Of a stretch of DNA of 64,000 bases, positions 1 through 9,091 are shown in pieces (positions within the stretch are counted from its first letter, which is position 1; each line of letters begins with the position of its first letter). This DNA comes from Streptomyces fumanus (lineage in GTDB: Bacteria; Actinomycetota; Actinomycetes; Streptomycetales; Streptomycetaceae). The notes below the pieces were generated by a model. The model saw only the letters and a list, made by a program, of their open reading frames with translations. It was not told the DNA's origin and did not search any database. The DNA is taken from the NCBI RefSeq assembly GCF_014655295.1, contig NZ_BNBI01000013.1:1-64000 (forward strand), read 5' to 3'. The position numbers were made by a program, and so were the translations under genes.

Positions 1-545
<545 letters not shown>

Positions 546-573
546 GCGCGGGCCGAGGAAAGGACGCGTCACC

Positions 574-1935
574 ATGCCGAAGACCGCATCCCCGCGCCCG
601 AGACCGGCGCAGCTCCCCGAGCCCATGGGGTCGCTCGGCGAGTTGCTGCGTGACTGGCTGCCCAAGCAGCGCTGGTTCGCGGGCAAGGACCGGCCCGTCA
701 CCGACCTGGGTCTGCTGTCGATGACGGAGCTGTTCCCCGGCTGTCTGCATCTGCTGGTCCACGCCGGTCACGGCACGGTGCCCGCGCCCGGCGGCGCGCC
801 ACCGGCCGGCGACTGCTACCAGTTGCTGCTCGGGGTGCGCGAGCACCCGTCGCCGCGGCTGGGCCGGGCGCTCATCGGCCGGGTCGGCGACGGTCCGCTG
901 GCCGGTCTGACGGTGTACGACGCGTTGCGCGACCCCCGGATGGCCCAGTTGCTGCTGGAGCGGCTGCGGCACCCGGGCAAGGCCGGTCCGCTGCGCTTCG
1001 AGGCGGACCCGGCGCGGCCGGTGCCCGCCGGGCTGGTGCCGCGGCTGCTGGACGCCGAGCAGTCCAACTCCTCGCTGGTCTACGGCGACGAGTTCATCCT
1101 CAAGGTGTTCCGGCGCATCCAGCCCGGGGTCAACCCCGATCTGGAGGTGCCGGGGGCGCTGGCCCGGCAGGGCTGCGGCCGGGTCCCCGCGCCGGTGGCG
1201 TGGTTCCGCACCTCGCATCCGTGCCAGGCGACGCTGGGCGTGCTCCAGCCGTTCCTGCACGACGCCACCGACGGCTGGTCGCTGGCCCTGGACGCGCTGG
1301 CGGGCGGCCACGACTTCACCGCGCAGGCCCGGGAGCTGGGCCGGGCCACCGCCGATGTGCACCTGGCGCTGGCCGCGGCGTTCCCGGCCGGGGCGGGCGC
1401 GGAGAACGGGCGGACGGCGGCGGCGATGACCGAGCGGCTGACCGCCGCCGCGCACTGCGTCCCGGCGCTGCGCCCCTTCGTACCGGGGCTGCGGTCCGCG
1501 TTCGCCGCGCTGAGCACCTGCGACACCGGCCCGCCCGCCCAGCGCGTCCACGGCGACCTGCACCTGGGGCAGGTGCTGCGCGCCGGACGCGACTGGTTCG
1601 TCATCGACTTCGAGGGCGAGCCGTCCCGGCCGCTCAGCGAGCGCCGCAGCGTCCACTCCCCGGTCCGGGACATCGCGGGCATGCTGCGCTCCTTCGACTA
1701 CGCCGCCCGGCAGCGCCGGCCGTGGCGCCCGGAGTGGGCCCGCCGCTGCCGCGAGGCGTACTGCGCGGGCTACGCCGCCCGGGCCGGCTGGGACCCGCGC
1801 AAGAAGCACGGTCTGCTGCGCGCCTACGAGACGGACCGGGCCGTGTACGAGGTGCTGTACGAGGCCCGGCACCGCCCCGACTGGCTTCCCGTACCCATGG
1901 CGGCGATCGAACGACTCGCCGTGAGAGGAGACTGA
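574..1935 (+). CDS. mak: Maltokinase (Pep2/Mak)
   Basis: 453 aa, ATG start 28 bases after treS, preceded by a purine-rich GAGGAAAGG. The fold is aminoglycoside-phosphotransferase-like. The N-terminal cap carries LPKQRWFAGK, characteristic of Pep2/maltokinases. The catalytic loop HGDLHLGQ is near residues 326-333 (catalytic Asp ~328), and a downstream DFEGEP supplies the metal-binding Asp. The enzyme phosphorylates maltose with ATP to maltose-1-phosphate, the donor used by GlgE. The length is normal for the stand-alone enzyme. It is probably translated in one operon with treS and glgB, since glgB begins 1 base after its stop codon. Confidence 0.94.
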   Translation: MPKTASPRPRPAQLPEPMGSLGELLRDWLPKQRWFAGKDRPVTDLGLLSMTELFPGCLHLLVHAGHGTVPAPGGAPPAGDCYQLLLGVREHPSPRLGRALIGRVGDGPLAGLTVYDALRDPRMAQLLLERLRHPGKAGPLRFEADPARPVPAGLVPRLLDAEQSNSSLVYGDEFILKVFRRIQPGVNPDLEVPGALARQGCGRVPAPVAWFRTSHPCQATLGVLQPFLHDATDGWSLALDALAGGHDFTAQARELGRATADVHLALAAAFPAGAGAENGRTAAAMTERLTAAAHCVPALRPFVPGLRSAFAALSTCDTGPPAQRVHGDLHLGQVLRAGRDWFVIDFEGEPSRPLSERRSVHSPVRDIAGMLRSFDYAARQRRPWRPEWARRCREAYCAGYAARAGWDPRKKHGLLRAYETDRAVYEVLYEARHRPDWLPVPMAAIERLAVRGD

Positions 1936-1936
1936 C

Positions 1937-4159
1937 ATGGCCCTCCGCGACACCTCGCTCCCCGAGCCGTCCGGTCCCGCCGCCCCCTCCGCCGGGGCGG
2001 CCGGTGCCGCTGACCCGCTGGACGCGGCCGACCGGGGGCAACTGCTGGCGGGCGCGCACCACGATCCGCACGCGCTGCTCGGCGCCCACCCGGTGCCCGG
2101 CGGGATCGCCTTCCGGGCGCTGCGGCCCTGCGCCCGCGCGGTGAGCGTGGTCACCGGCGGTGAGCGGCATCCGCTGGTGCCGGAGGGCGACGGCCTGTTC
2201 TCCGGGGTGCTGGCGCTGCCGGAGATCCCCGCGTACACGCTGCTGGTGGAGTACGCGGAGGCCGAGCTGGAGACCCATGACCCGTACCGTTTCCTGCCCG
2301 CGCTCGGTGAGCTGGACCTGCATCTGATCTCCGAGGGCCGGCACGAGCAGCTCTGGCGGGCGCTGGGCGCGCAGCCGATGGTCCACCAGGGCGTGGCCGG
2401 CACCCGCTTCACCGTCTGGGCGCCGAACGCGCGGGGCGTGCGGGTGGCCGGCGACTTCACCTACTGGGACGGCACCGCCTTCCCGATGCGCTCGCTGGGC
2501 TCGTCCGGGGTGTGGGAGCTGTTCCTGCCGGGGATCGGCGAGGGCGCCGCGTACAAGTTCGAGATCCACTCCCGGTACGGTCAGCGCTTCCTCAAGGCCG
2601 ACCCGATGGCCCGGCGCACCGAGCAGCCGCCGGACACCGCGTCGGTGGTGACGGCCTCGCACTACACCTGGGGCGACGAGGAGTGGATGCGGGGCCGGGG
2701 CGCGACACCGGTGCACGAGGCGCCGTTCTCGGTGTACGAGGTCCACCTGCCGTCCTGGCGGCCGGGGCTGACCTACCGCGAGCTGGCCGAGGAACTCCCC
2801 GCGTACGTGAAGGACCTGGGGTTCACCCACGTCGAGCTGATGCCGGTCGCCGAGCACCCCTACGGGCCGTCCTGGGGCTACCAGGTCACCGGGTTCTACG
2901 CGCCCACCGCCCGGCTGGGCACCCCGGACGACTTCCGGTACCTGGTGGACGCGCTGCACCGGGCCGGGATCGGCGTGATCATGGACTGGGTGCCGGCCCA
3001 CTTCCCGAAGGACGACTGGGCGCTGGCCCGCTTCGACGGGGACCCGCTGTACGAGCCGGGGGACGAGCGGCGCGCGACCCACCCGGACTGGGGCACGTAC
3101 ACCTTCGACTTCGCCCGCACCGAGGTGCGCAACTTCCTGGTCGCCAACGCGGTGTACTGGTGCGAGGAGTTCCACATCGACGGGCTGCGGGTGGACGCGG
3201 TCGCCTCGATGCTCTACCTGGACTACTCGCGCGAGTCCGGGCAGTGGGAGCCCAATGTGTACGGCGGCCGGGAGGACCTGGCGGCGATGGCGTTCCTCCA
3301 GGAGATGAACGCCACCGTCTACCGGCGCTGCCCCGGCGTGGTGACCATCGCGGAAGAGTCCACCGCGTGGGGCGGGGTGACCCGGCCCACCGACGCGGGC
3401 GGCCTCGGCTTCGGGTTCAAGTGGAACATGGGGTGGATGCACGACTCGCTGGAGTACGTCGCCAAGGAGCCGGTGCACCGCAAGTACCACCACCACGAGA
3501 TGACCTTCTCGATGGTGTACGCCTACAGCGAGAACTACGTGCTGCCGATCTCGCACGACGAGGTGGTGCACGGCAAGCGGGCGCTGGTGTCGAAGATGCC
3601 CGGCGACTGGTGGCAGCGGCAGGCGAACGTCCGCGCCTACCTGGGCTTCATGTGGGCCCACCCCGGCAAGCAGCTCCTGTTCATGGGGCAGGAGTTCGCG
3701 CAGGGCGCGGAGTGGTCGGAGCGGCAGGGCCCGGAGTGGTGGCTGCTGGACGACGGGTACCACTCGGCGGGCGACCACCGGGGGGTGCGGGACCTGGTCC
3801 GCGATCTCAACACCGTCTACCGGGACACCCCGGCGCTGTGGCAGCGGGACACGGATCCGGCCGGTTTCCGGTGGGTGGCGGTGGACGCCGCCGACGACAA
3901 CGTCTTCGCGTTCCTGCGCTATGGCGCCGACGGCTCCCCGCTGCTCGCGGTGTCGAACTTCTCGCCGGTGGTCCGGCACGGCTACCGGCTCGACGCCGGC
4001 GCGGAGACGGCCGCCTGGCGGGAGGTCCTGAACACCGACGACACCCGGTACGGCGGCAGCGGCGTCACCGCCGCGGACCCGGTGGCAGCGGAGGCCGGGG
4101 GCCTGCGGCTGACCCTGCCGCCGCTGGCCACGGTGTGGCTGGTGCCGCACACCCGCTGA
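1937..4159 (+). CDS. glgB: 1,4-alpha-glucan branching enzyme
   Basis: 740 aa, ATG start directly after the maltokinase stop, with GAGAGGAG just upstream. An extra N-terminal domain (~1-115) and a CBM48 domain (~130-225) precede a GH13_9 barrel. The catalytic residues are visible: Asp ~420 in GLRVDAVASM, Glu ~473 in TIAEEST and Asp ~541 in ISHDEVVHGK. It introduces alpha-1,6 branches into linear alpha-1,4-glucan and completes the TreS-maltokinase-GlgE-GlgB route. From memory, many Streptomyces have two copies of this pathway; which copy this is cannot be told from the window. Confidence 0.96.
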   Translation: MALRDTSLPEPSGPAAPSAGAAGAADPLDAADRGQLLAGAHHDPHALLGAHPVPGGIAFRALRPCARAVSVVTGGERHPLVPEGDGLFSGVLALPEIPAYTLLVEYAEAELETHDPYRFLPALGELDLHLISEGRHEQLWRALGAQPMVHQGVAGTRFTVWAPNARGVRVAGDFTYWDGTAFPMRSLGSSGVWELFLPGIGEGAAYKFEIHSRYGQRFLKADPMARRTEQPPDTASVVTASHYTWGDEEWMRGRGATPVHEAPFSVYEVHLPSWRPGLTYRELAEELPAYVKDLGFTHVELMPVAEHPYGPSWGYQVTGFYAPTARLGTPDDFRYLVDALHRAGIGVIMDWVPAHFPKDDWALARFDGDPLYEPGDERRATHPDWGTYTFDFARTEVRNFLVANAVYWCEEFHIDGLRVDAVASMLYLDYSRESGQWEPNVYGGREDLAAMAFLQEMNATVYRRCPGVVTIAEESTAWGGVTRPTDAGGLGFGFKWNMGWMHDSLEYVAKEPVHRKYHHHEMTFSMVYAYSENYVLPISHDEVVHGKRALVSKMPGDWWQRQANVRAYLGFMWAHPGKQLLFMGQEFAQGAEWSERQGPEWWLLDDGYHSAGDHRGVRDLVRDLNTVYRDTPALWQRDTDPAGFRWVAVDAADDNVFAFLRYGADGSPLLAVSNFSPVVRHGYRLDAGAETAAWREVLNTDDTRYGGSGVTAADPVAAEAGGLRLTLPPLATVWLVPHTR

Positions 4160-4270
4160 GGCCCGGCGGCGACGACCAGGTGTTCGACCGGCCCGCAAGG
4201 GGCAGGCGGGGCCTTGCGACCGAGAATTCCTCGTCGTCGCCGCGGCAGGCTACAGAAAGGGCGGCATCAC

Positions 4271-5359
4271 GTGCGCACCGTCGGAGTGGAGGAGGAACTC
4301 CTCCTGGTCGATCCCGAGACCGGCGAGCCCCGGGCCATGTCCGCGGCGATCCTCGCCCGGGCCGCGCAGGAACCGGGCGAGGAGGACGTCTTCGAGAAGG
4401 AACTGCACGACCAGATGCTGGAGTTCGCCACGCATCCGCAGGCGGACATGGAGAAGCTGCACGCGGAGATCGTCCGCTGCCGCAAGGAGGCCGCCCGGCA
4501 CGCCGGGGGCATCGGCTGCGCGGTCGCGGCCCTCGCCACCTCTCCCCTGCCGGCCAGCCCCGCCGTGGGCGTGAGCCGGCGCTACCAGTGGATGGCGGAG
4601 CAGTACGGCGCCGTGGTCCAGGAGCAGCTCGTGCTGGGCTGCCATGTACATGTCGCCGTCGACTCCGACGAGGAGGGCGTCGCCGTCGTCGACCGGGTGC
4701 GGCCCTGGCTGCCGGTGCTCACCGCGCTGAGCGCGAATTCGCCGTTCTACCAGGGCAAGGACTCCGGCTACAGCAGCTACCGCAGCCGGGTCTGGCAGCG
4801 CTGGCCGTCGGCCGGGCCGACCGAGCTGTTCGGGTCGGCGGAGACCTACCACCGGCGGGTCTCCGACATGGTCGCCACCGGCACCCTCCTGGACGAGAAG
4901 ATGGTCTACTTCGACGTCCGGCTCTCCGAGCAGTACCCGACCGTGGAGTTCCGGGTCGCCGACGTCTGTCTGCACTCCGGCACCGCCGTGCTGCTGGCCA
5001 CCCTGGCGCGCGCCCTGGTGGAGACCGCCGTGCGGCAGTGGCGGGCGGGCGAGGAGCCGGCCGACCCCAGCGTGAGCCTGCTGCGCCTGGCCGCCTGGCG
5101 GGCCGCCCGGTCGGGGCTGACCGAGGAGCTGCTGCACCCGGCGACGATGCGCCGGATGCCCGCCGAGACCGTCGTACGGGCGCTGCTCGACCACGTCGAG
5201 GAGGCGCTGGCCGGCACCGGTGACCTGGAGCGGGTGCGGGAGGGCTGTGCGGAGCTGCTGCGCGACGGCAACGGGGCCAGGGTCCAGCGCGAGCTGCTGG
5301 AGCGCACGGGCAGCCTGCGGGACGTCGTCACCGAGTGCGTGCGCCGCACCCAGGGCTGA
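4271..5359 (+). CDS. Carboxylate-amine ligase, GCS2/YbdK family
   Basis: 362 aa from the GTG at 4271, chosen because GAAAGGG lies 9 bases upstream; a TTG at 4214 in the same frame has no such signal. The N-terminus TVGVEEELLLVD is the signature of the YbdK branch of the glutamate-cysteine ligase 2 family, and FRVADVCLHSGTAVLLAT near the C-terminus is also conserved there. Members are ATP-dependent ligases joining an amino acid carboxylate to an amine; E. coli YbdK has weak gamma-glutamylcysteine synthetase activity. The substrate here is unknown. It sits 111 bases downstream of glgB, so it could be read from the same transcript, although a TACAGA -10-like sequence lies before it. Confidence 0.88.
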   Translation: MRTVGVEEELLLVDPETGEPRAMSAAILARAAQEPGEEDVFEKELHDQMLEFATHPQADMEKLHAEIVRCRKEAARHAGGIGCAVAALATSPLPASPAVGVSRRYQWMAEQYGAVVQEQLVLGCHVHVAVDSDEEGVAVVDRVRPWLPVLTALSANSPFYQGKDSGYSSYRSRVWQRWPSAGPTELFGSAETYHRRVSDMVATGTLLDEKMVYFDVRLSEQYPTVEFRVADVCLHSGTAVLLATLARALVETAVRQWRAGEEPADPSVSLLRLAAWRAARSGLTEELLHPATMRRMPAETVVRALLDHVEEALAGTGDLERVREGCAELLRDGNGARVQRELLERTGSLRDVVTECVRRTQG

Positions 5360-5390
5360 GACCTCCCGGAGCCGCCGCCGCGGCCCCCGC

Positions 5391-5624
5391 TCAGAGCATC
5401 AGGGCGATGGCATAGGCCAGGAAGCCCGCCGCGACGAGGACGACCAGGAGCAGGATCAGGGTCAGCGGCGCCTTGGCCCAGCCTTTCGTGGGGTTGTGCA
5501 CCTCCCGGGGACCGGCCTCGGGCAGGCTGCTCTCCGCGGGCGGGGTCTCGCCGGGCGGCACCCCGCCGCCGGGCTCCAGACCGGTGGTGCGTTCGGGTTC
5601 GGGGTCGGGATTCGTATAGCTCAT
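5391..5624 (-). CDS. DUF6480 family small membrane protein
   Basis: 77 aa. The first ~47 residues are Pro/Glu/Gly-rich and end in HNPTKGW, followed by one long hydrophobic segment (~52-75) reaching almost to the C-terminus. That makes it a probable single-pass tail-anchored membrane protein. The TTGLEPGGGVPPGETPPAE stretch is, from memory, the hallmark of the Streptomyces family DUF6480. Function is unknown. It is transcribed toward the ligase gene at 4271-5359 and divergently from the acyl-CoA ligase. I found no SigB-type promoter upstream. Confidence 0.8.
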   Translation of the reverse strand: MSYTNPDPEPERTTGLEPGGGVPPGETPPAESSLPEAGPREVHNPTKGWAKAPLTLILLLVVLVAAGFLAYAIALML

Positions 5625-5776
5625 GCCCTACGGGTCCCCCGATCGGCCGGGATCACCGAGCCGGGGCTGACTTCCGCCGTCCCGTCCCCCGGCGCGGCCC
5701 TCCTCGGCTAGATTCGAGCACCGCGCCGGCGGTGTCCGTCGGCGCGTCGCCCCGCCCGATCCGTCAGGAGCAGTGC

Positions 5777-7681
5777 ATGCGCGAAGCTCTCGCTCCCCCC
5801 GCCGCCCCGCCGCTGACCGGCGGGCTCGCCGACTCCCTGTTCGAGACGGCGGCCCGGACGCCCGCCCTGCCGCTGCTGGCCCGCCGCCCCGACCCGGCCG
5901 CCGCCCGCTGGGAGGAGGTGACCGCCGCCGAGGTCCGCGACGAGGTCGTCGGCCTGGCCCGGGGCCTGATCGCCTCGGGCATCCAGCCGGGCGAGCGGGT
6001 CGCGATCATGGCGCGGACCCGCTACGAGTGGACGGTGCTCGGCTACGCGCTGTGGTCGGTGGGCGCCGAGGTGGTGCCGATCTACCCGGCCTCCGCCCGG
6101 GACCAGGTCGAGTGGATCCTGCGGGACGCCGGATGCGTGGCCGTCGTGGTCGAGGACGAGCAGGGCGTGATGACCGTCGGCTCGGTGTGCGCCACCCTGC
6201 CGTCGCTGCGGCACGTCTGGCAGTTGGACGCGGGCGCGCTGGCCGAGCTGACCGCGCGCGGCGAGCCGGTCCCGGCGCCCACCGTGGACTCCCTGCGCCG
6301 CATCGTCCTGCCGGACGCCACCGCGGTCGTCGCCTACACCTCCGGCACCTCCGGCCGCGCGCTGGGCTGCGCCCTGAGCCACCGGGGCCTGGCCGGCCCC
6401 TGCGACGTGCTGCTGGCCGGCTGGGGGCACACCGCCGCGCCGCCGGGGGAACAGGGCTCGGTCCTGGCCTTCCTGCCGTTCTCCCATGTGTACGGGCTGA
6501 TGATCCAAAGCCTGTGCGTGCGCGGCGGCCTGCTGATGGGGCACGAGCCGGAGATGGACGCGGCGACGCTCGCCTCGGCGCTGCGCTCCTTCCGCCCGAC
6601 GTACTTCTACGCGGTCCCCTCGGTGCTGGAGAAGATCTACAAGAACTTCCTGCGCGCGGCCCAGCAGGCCGGCCGGGGCGCGCTGTTCGAACGGGCGGCG
6701 GAGACCGCCCGGCAGTACGCGGCGGCCCTGGAGCGCCGCCGGCTGGGCACCGGCCCGGGACCCGGCCTCGACCTGCGGCTCCAGCACGCCCTGTACGAGC
6801 GGACGGTCTACCGCGGGCTGCGCGACGCCCTGGGCGGCCGGGTGCGCCGCGCGACCTGCGGCGGCTCCCCGCTCAGCCGGGAGCTGTCCCTGTTCTTCGA
6901 GGGCATCGGCATCTATGTGCACGACGGGTACGGGCTGACCGAGACCAGCGGCGGGGTGACGATGCAGCCGCTGGGCCGGGAGAAGTCCGGCACCGTCGGC
7001 AAGGCGCTGCCCGGCACCGAGATCCGGGTCGCCGACGACGGCGAGATCCTGGTGCGCGGCCCGTCCGTCTTCCAGGGGTACGTGGGCGACGCCGCCGCCA
7101 CCCGGTCCGCGCTGCGCGGAGGCTGGCTGGCCACCGGCGACCTCGGCCACCTGGACGAGGAGGGCTACCTCACGATCACCGGCCGCAAGAAGGACGTCAT
7201 CATCACCTCCGGCGGCAAGAGCGTCGCCCCGGCCGCGCTGGAGCAGCGGCTGCGGATGCACCCGCTGGTGCACCAGGCGGTCGTGGTCGGCGACAACCGG
7301 CCCTGCGTCGGCGCGCTGATCACGCTGGACCCGGAGTTCCTCACCCACTGGCGGGCCGCCCTGGCGCTGCAGGGCGACGCCCCGGCGCGGGAGGCCCGGG
7401 AGGAGAACGCGCTGCGCGAGGAGATCGCCCGCGCGGTGGCCGTCGCCAACAGCGCGGTGTCGCGGTCGGAGTCGATCCGGGTCTTCCGGGTGCTGCCCCG
7501 GCCGTTCGACGTGGCGGGCGGGCTGCTGACGCCCTCGATGAAGCTGCGCCGGGACGAGATCGTGCGGACCTACGCCTTCGAGATCGACGCGATGTACGCG
7601 GCGCGCTCCCGCCCCCGGGTGCGGACCGCGGCGGACGAGCCGGACGCGTGGGACGACTCGGACAATGTCTTCCTGCGCTGA
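5777..7681 (+). CDS. AMP-dependent acyl-CoA synthetase/ligase (long-chain type)
   Basis: 634 aa from ATG 5777, with CAGGAG six bases upstream (an in-frame GTG-type start at 5732 is less likely). ANL-superfamily adenylating enzyme of the FadD15/AAS-like long-chain acyl-CoA synthetase group: core motif YGLTETSGG, hinge and A8 region TGDLGHLDEEGYLTITGRKKD, and the C-terminal extension typical of FadD15-like proteins. It would activate a carboxylate as an acyl-AMP and transfer it to CoA. Oddity: the A3 phosphate loop reads TSGTSGRALG at ~188-197, where TSGTTGRPKG is usual, so the usual Lys is a Leu (~196). Stand-alone; no carrier protein or NRPS genes nearby. A TAGATT -10-like box lies at ~5709. 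Confidence 0.87.
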   Translation: MREALAPPAAPPLTGGLADSLFETAARTPALPLLARRPDPAAARWEEVTAAEVRDEVVGLARGLIASGIQPGERVAIMARTRYEWTVLGYALWSVGAEVVPIYPASARDQVEWILRDAGCVAVVVEDEQGVMTVGSVCATLPSLRHVWQLDAGALAELTARGEPVPAPTVDSLRRIVLPDATAVVAYTSGTSGRALGCALSHRGLAGPCDVLLAGWGHTAAPPGEQGSVLAFLPFSHVYGLMIQSLCVRGGLLMGHEPEMDAATLASALRSFRPTYFYAVPSVLEKIYKNFLRAAQQAGRGALFERAAETARQYAAALERRRLGTGPGPGLDLRLQHALYERTVYRGLRDALGGRVRRATCGGSPLSRELSLFFEGIGIYVHDGYGLTETSGGVTMQPLGREKSGTVGKALPGTEIRVADDGEILVRGPSVFQGYVGDAAATRSALRGGWLATGDLGHLDEEGYLTITGRKKDVIITSGGKSVAPAALEQRLRMHPLVHQAVVVGDNRPCVGALITLDPEFLTHWRAALALQGDAPAREAREENALREEIARAVAVANSAVSRSESIRVFRVLPRPFDVAGGLLTPSMKLRRDEIVRTYAFEIDAMYAARSRPRVRTAADEPDAWDDSDNVFLR

Positions 7682-7720
7682 CCGTCCCGCGCCCGCTCCG
7701 TGCCGCTCACCTCCCGAGGT

Positions 7721-7757
7721 CCCGTGCGGACGGGCGCGTAGGCTCTGTCCGCACGGG
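7721..7757. promoter_or_regulatory. Inverted repeat flanking a -10-like hexamer
   Basis: The 11-base arms CCCGTGCGGAC (7721-7731) and GTCCGCACGGG (7747-7757) are exact reverse complements with 15 bases between them. The loop contains TAGGCT (7739-7744), a good Streptomyces -10 hexamer for the gene starting at 7827. The arrangement fits an operator straddling a promoter. A terminator for the ligase is the alternative, but no T-run follows. Confidence 0.5.
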
Positions 7758-7826
7758 AACTAGCAGACGAAGGGGGCACACGGAAAGGACGAGACAGCCG
7801 GGCTGACGCCGGGCCGGGAAGGCGAA

Positions 7827-8261
7827 ATGGCAGCCGAGTCGCGTTGGGACAGGACACTGGCTTCCGAGGAGATCACGAACCGCACCGCCAGCTTCGACGG
7901 GGAGCTGCACAATGTCACCGGTGCGCGGCTGGTCGCGGAGGAATTCCTCTACGACCTCGCGCGGGTGTCACCACCGACGGCCCCCGAGCACTGGGACGAC
8001 ATCCTGCTGGTCGTCACCGAGCTGGCCGCCAACGCGGTGCAGTACGCTCCCGGACCGTTCCAGTTGCGGTTGCGCCGCACCTTCGACGGGGTGCACGTGG
8101 CGATGCACGACACCAATCCGACCCCGCCCAGCCCGCGGCCGTTCCATCCGAACAACGGCGGCGGCGGCATAGGGTGGCACCTGATCCACACGCTGTGCGA
8201 CCAGGTCAGCGTGGTCCCCGACGACCGGGGCAAGGACATCCACGTCTTCCTGCCCTGGTGA
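7827..8261 (+). CDS. ATP-binding anti-sigma regulatory factor (RsbW/SpoIIAB-like)
   Basis: 144 aa, ATG start with GGGAAGG upstream. It is a single HATPase_c_2 (GHKL) domain: N-box VTELAANAVQYA (~66-77), a degenerate G1 region around MHDTNPTPPSP, and a glycine-rich lid NNGGGGIGWHLI. Proteins of this type bind a sigma factor or phosphorylate a STAS antagonist on serine. Many Streptomyces copies are orphans like this one. It lies upstream of the HAMP kinase and STAS genes but is separated from them by the opposite-strand PRC gene. Its partner cannot be deduced. Confidence 0.86.
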   Translation: MAAESRWDRTLASEEITNRTASFDGELHNVTGARLVAEEFLYDLARVSPPTAPEHWDDILLVVTELAANAVQYAPGPFQLRLRRTFDGVHVAMHDTNPTPPSPRPFHPNNGGGGIGWHLIHTLCDQVSVVPDDRGKDIHVFLPW

Positions 8262-8288
8262 CCGCCCCGGCCGTCGGACCCGGGGCGG
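8262..8288. terminator. Hairpin between convergent genes
   Basis: CCGCCCCGG (8262-8270) pairs exactly with CCGGGGCGG (8280-8288) across a 9-base loop, directly after the stop at 8261 and before the stop of the opposing gene at 8303. It probably terminates both transcripts. There is no U-tract, as is usual in this genus. Confidence 0.55.
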
Positions 8289-8302
8289 CCGAGCGGCCCG
8301 CC

Positions 8303-8668
8303 TCAGGAGGCCGAGGCGGTCCGGGGCGGCAGGGCGGCGTAGTACTCGCCGACGGTGGTGAGGTACTGCGGGTCCATCGTCTCGCTGTCGGTACGGAACC
8401 GGGGGGCGGCCTTCACCTCGGCCCGGGTGCAGGACACCGTGACCTTGCGGGCGCCGGGGTCGATGCCCGTGACCACGCCGACCGGCACCAGCACACTGCG
8501 GCCGAAGACCCAGACGCCGGTGTCGACGACCAGGTGGCGCATGCCGTAGTGGTCGGCCTGGCGGTCCACCTGACCGATGGTTCCGTCGGGCGCGACGACG
8601 GTGCAGCCCGTCAGGTCCTCTCCCTCGACGTGGCCGCTGTCCGGCGCGTACGACCAGATTCTGTCCAT
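8303..8668 (-). CDS. PRC-barrel domain protein
   Basis: 121 aa from the ATG at 8668; GGAAGGAG is ten bases upstream. A GTG two codons earlier is equally possible, and the frame stays open upstream to 8758. The core CTVVAPDGTIGQVDRQADHYGMRHLVVDTGVWVFGR... is a PRC-barrel-like beta domain (~16-75) followed by a charged tail ending PPRTASAS. These small proteins are common in Streptomyces stress regulons; the biochemical role is unknown. A SigB-type promoter element at 8852-8876 points toward it, leaving a leader of ~175 bases. Confidence 0.75.
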   Translation of the reverse strand: MDRIWSYAPDSGHVEGEDLTGCTVVAPDGTIGQVDRQADHYGMRHLVVDTGVWVFGRSVLVPVGVVTGIDPGARKVTVSCTRAEVKAAPRFRTDSETMDPQYLTTVGEYYAALPPRTASAS

Positions 8669-8851
8669 CGGCACAGTGCTCCTTCCCTCCCGGGTGGTGA
8701 CGGGTCGCTGTCCGGGGCCCGGCCCCGTCCCGGCCGGCCCGGCCTTACACAGCAGCAACTACCCTCCCCGCGCACCGCCATTCGGCGAGCGCCGCCCCAC
8801 CTGCGGACCCGGCCGGGCGGTCCGCCCGCCGACGGTGAAAAAACTGTTCAC

Positions 8852-8876
8852 GTACCCCCGATCCAGCAATCCATGC
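8852..8876 (-). promoter_or_regulatory. SigB-type promoter element for the PRC-barrel gene
   Basis: Read on the minus strand: GCAT (8876-8873), 15 bases, GGGTAC (8857-8852). This matches the SigB consensus I recall for S. coelicolor, GNNT-N14-16-GGGTAC/T. The predicted start is near 8845. Confidence 0.6.
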
Positions 8877-8926
8877 ACGGTCCGACCCGAACGCGTGAGG
8901 GACCGTCACGGGCAGGCGTCGTCTTT

Positions 8927-8956
8927 TTGTTCCCCACCGCGCGGGTGCGTTAGCCT
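8927..8956 (+). promoter_or_regulatory. Housekeeping-type promoter for the HAMP-array kinase
   Basis: TTGTTC (8927-8932), 18 bases, TAGCCT (8951-8956). This is a fair match to the vegetative consensus. Predicted start ~8963, giving a leader of ~130 bases before the kinase start codon. Confidence 0.45.
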
Positions 8957-9091
8957 CTGGCGTATTTTCTCATCGGGCAGCTCCGCTGAACTGCGGAAAT
9001 GCACGCACGGCATACCGGGTCGGTACCCCCGCCCCGGTGGGTTCCGAGTCCTCGGTGGCGAGGGCTCCTGGGGAGCGGAACGAGGGTGCGC

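Larger units (their letters stand above)
8669..9091. other. Divergent intergenic region (423 bases) holding two promoters
   Basis: No convincing gene. It holds a SigB-type element on the minus strand (8852-8876) and a housekeeping-like promoter on the plus strand (8927-8956). The remainder is the long leader of the kinase gene, which contains a weak inverted repeat around CCGCTGAACTGCGG (~8982-8995). Confidence 0.6.

Noticed and set aside
5777..7681. Adenylating enzyme as part of a non-ribosomal peptide cluster
   Set aside because: Full-length acyl-CoA ligase with no carrier, condensation or thioesterase genes around it.
9019..9027. GGGTAC on the minus strand near 9022-9027
   Set aside because: No GNNT at 14-16 bases upstream on that strand.
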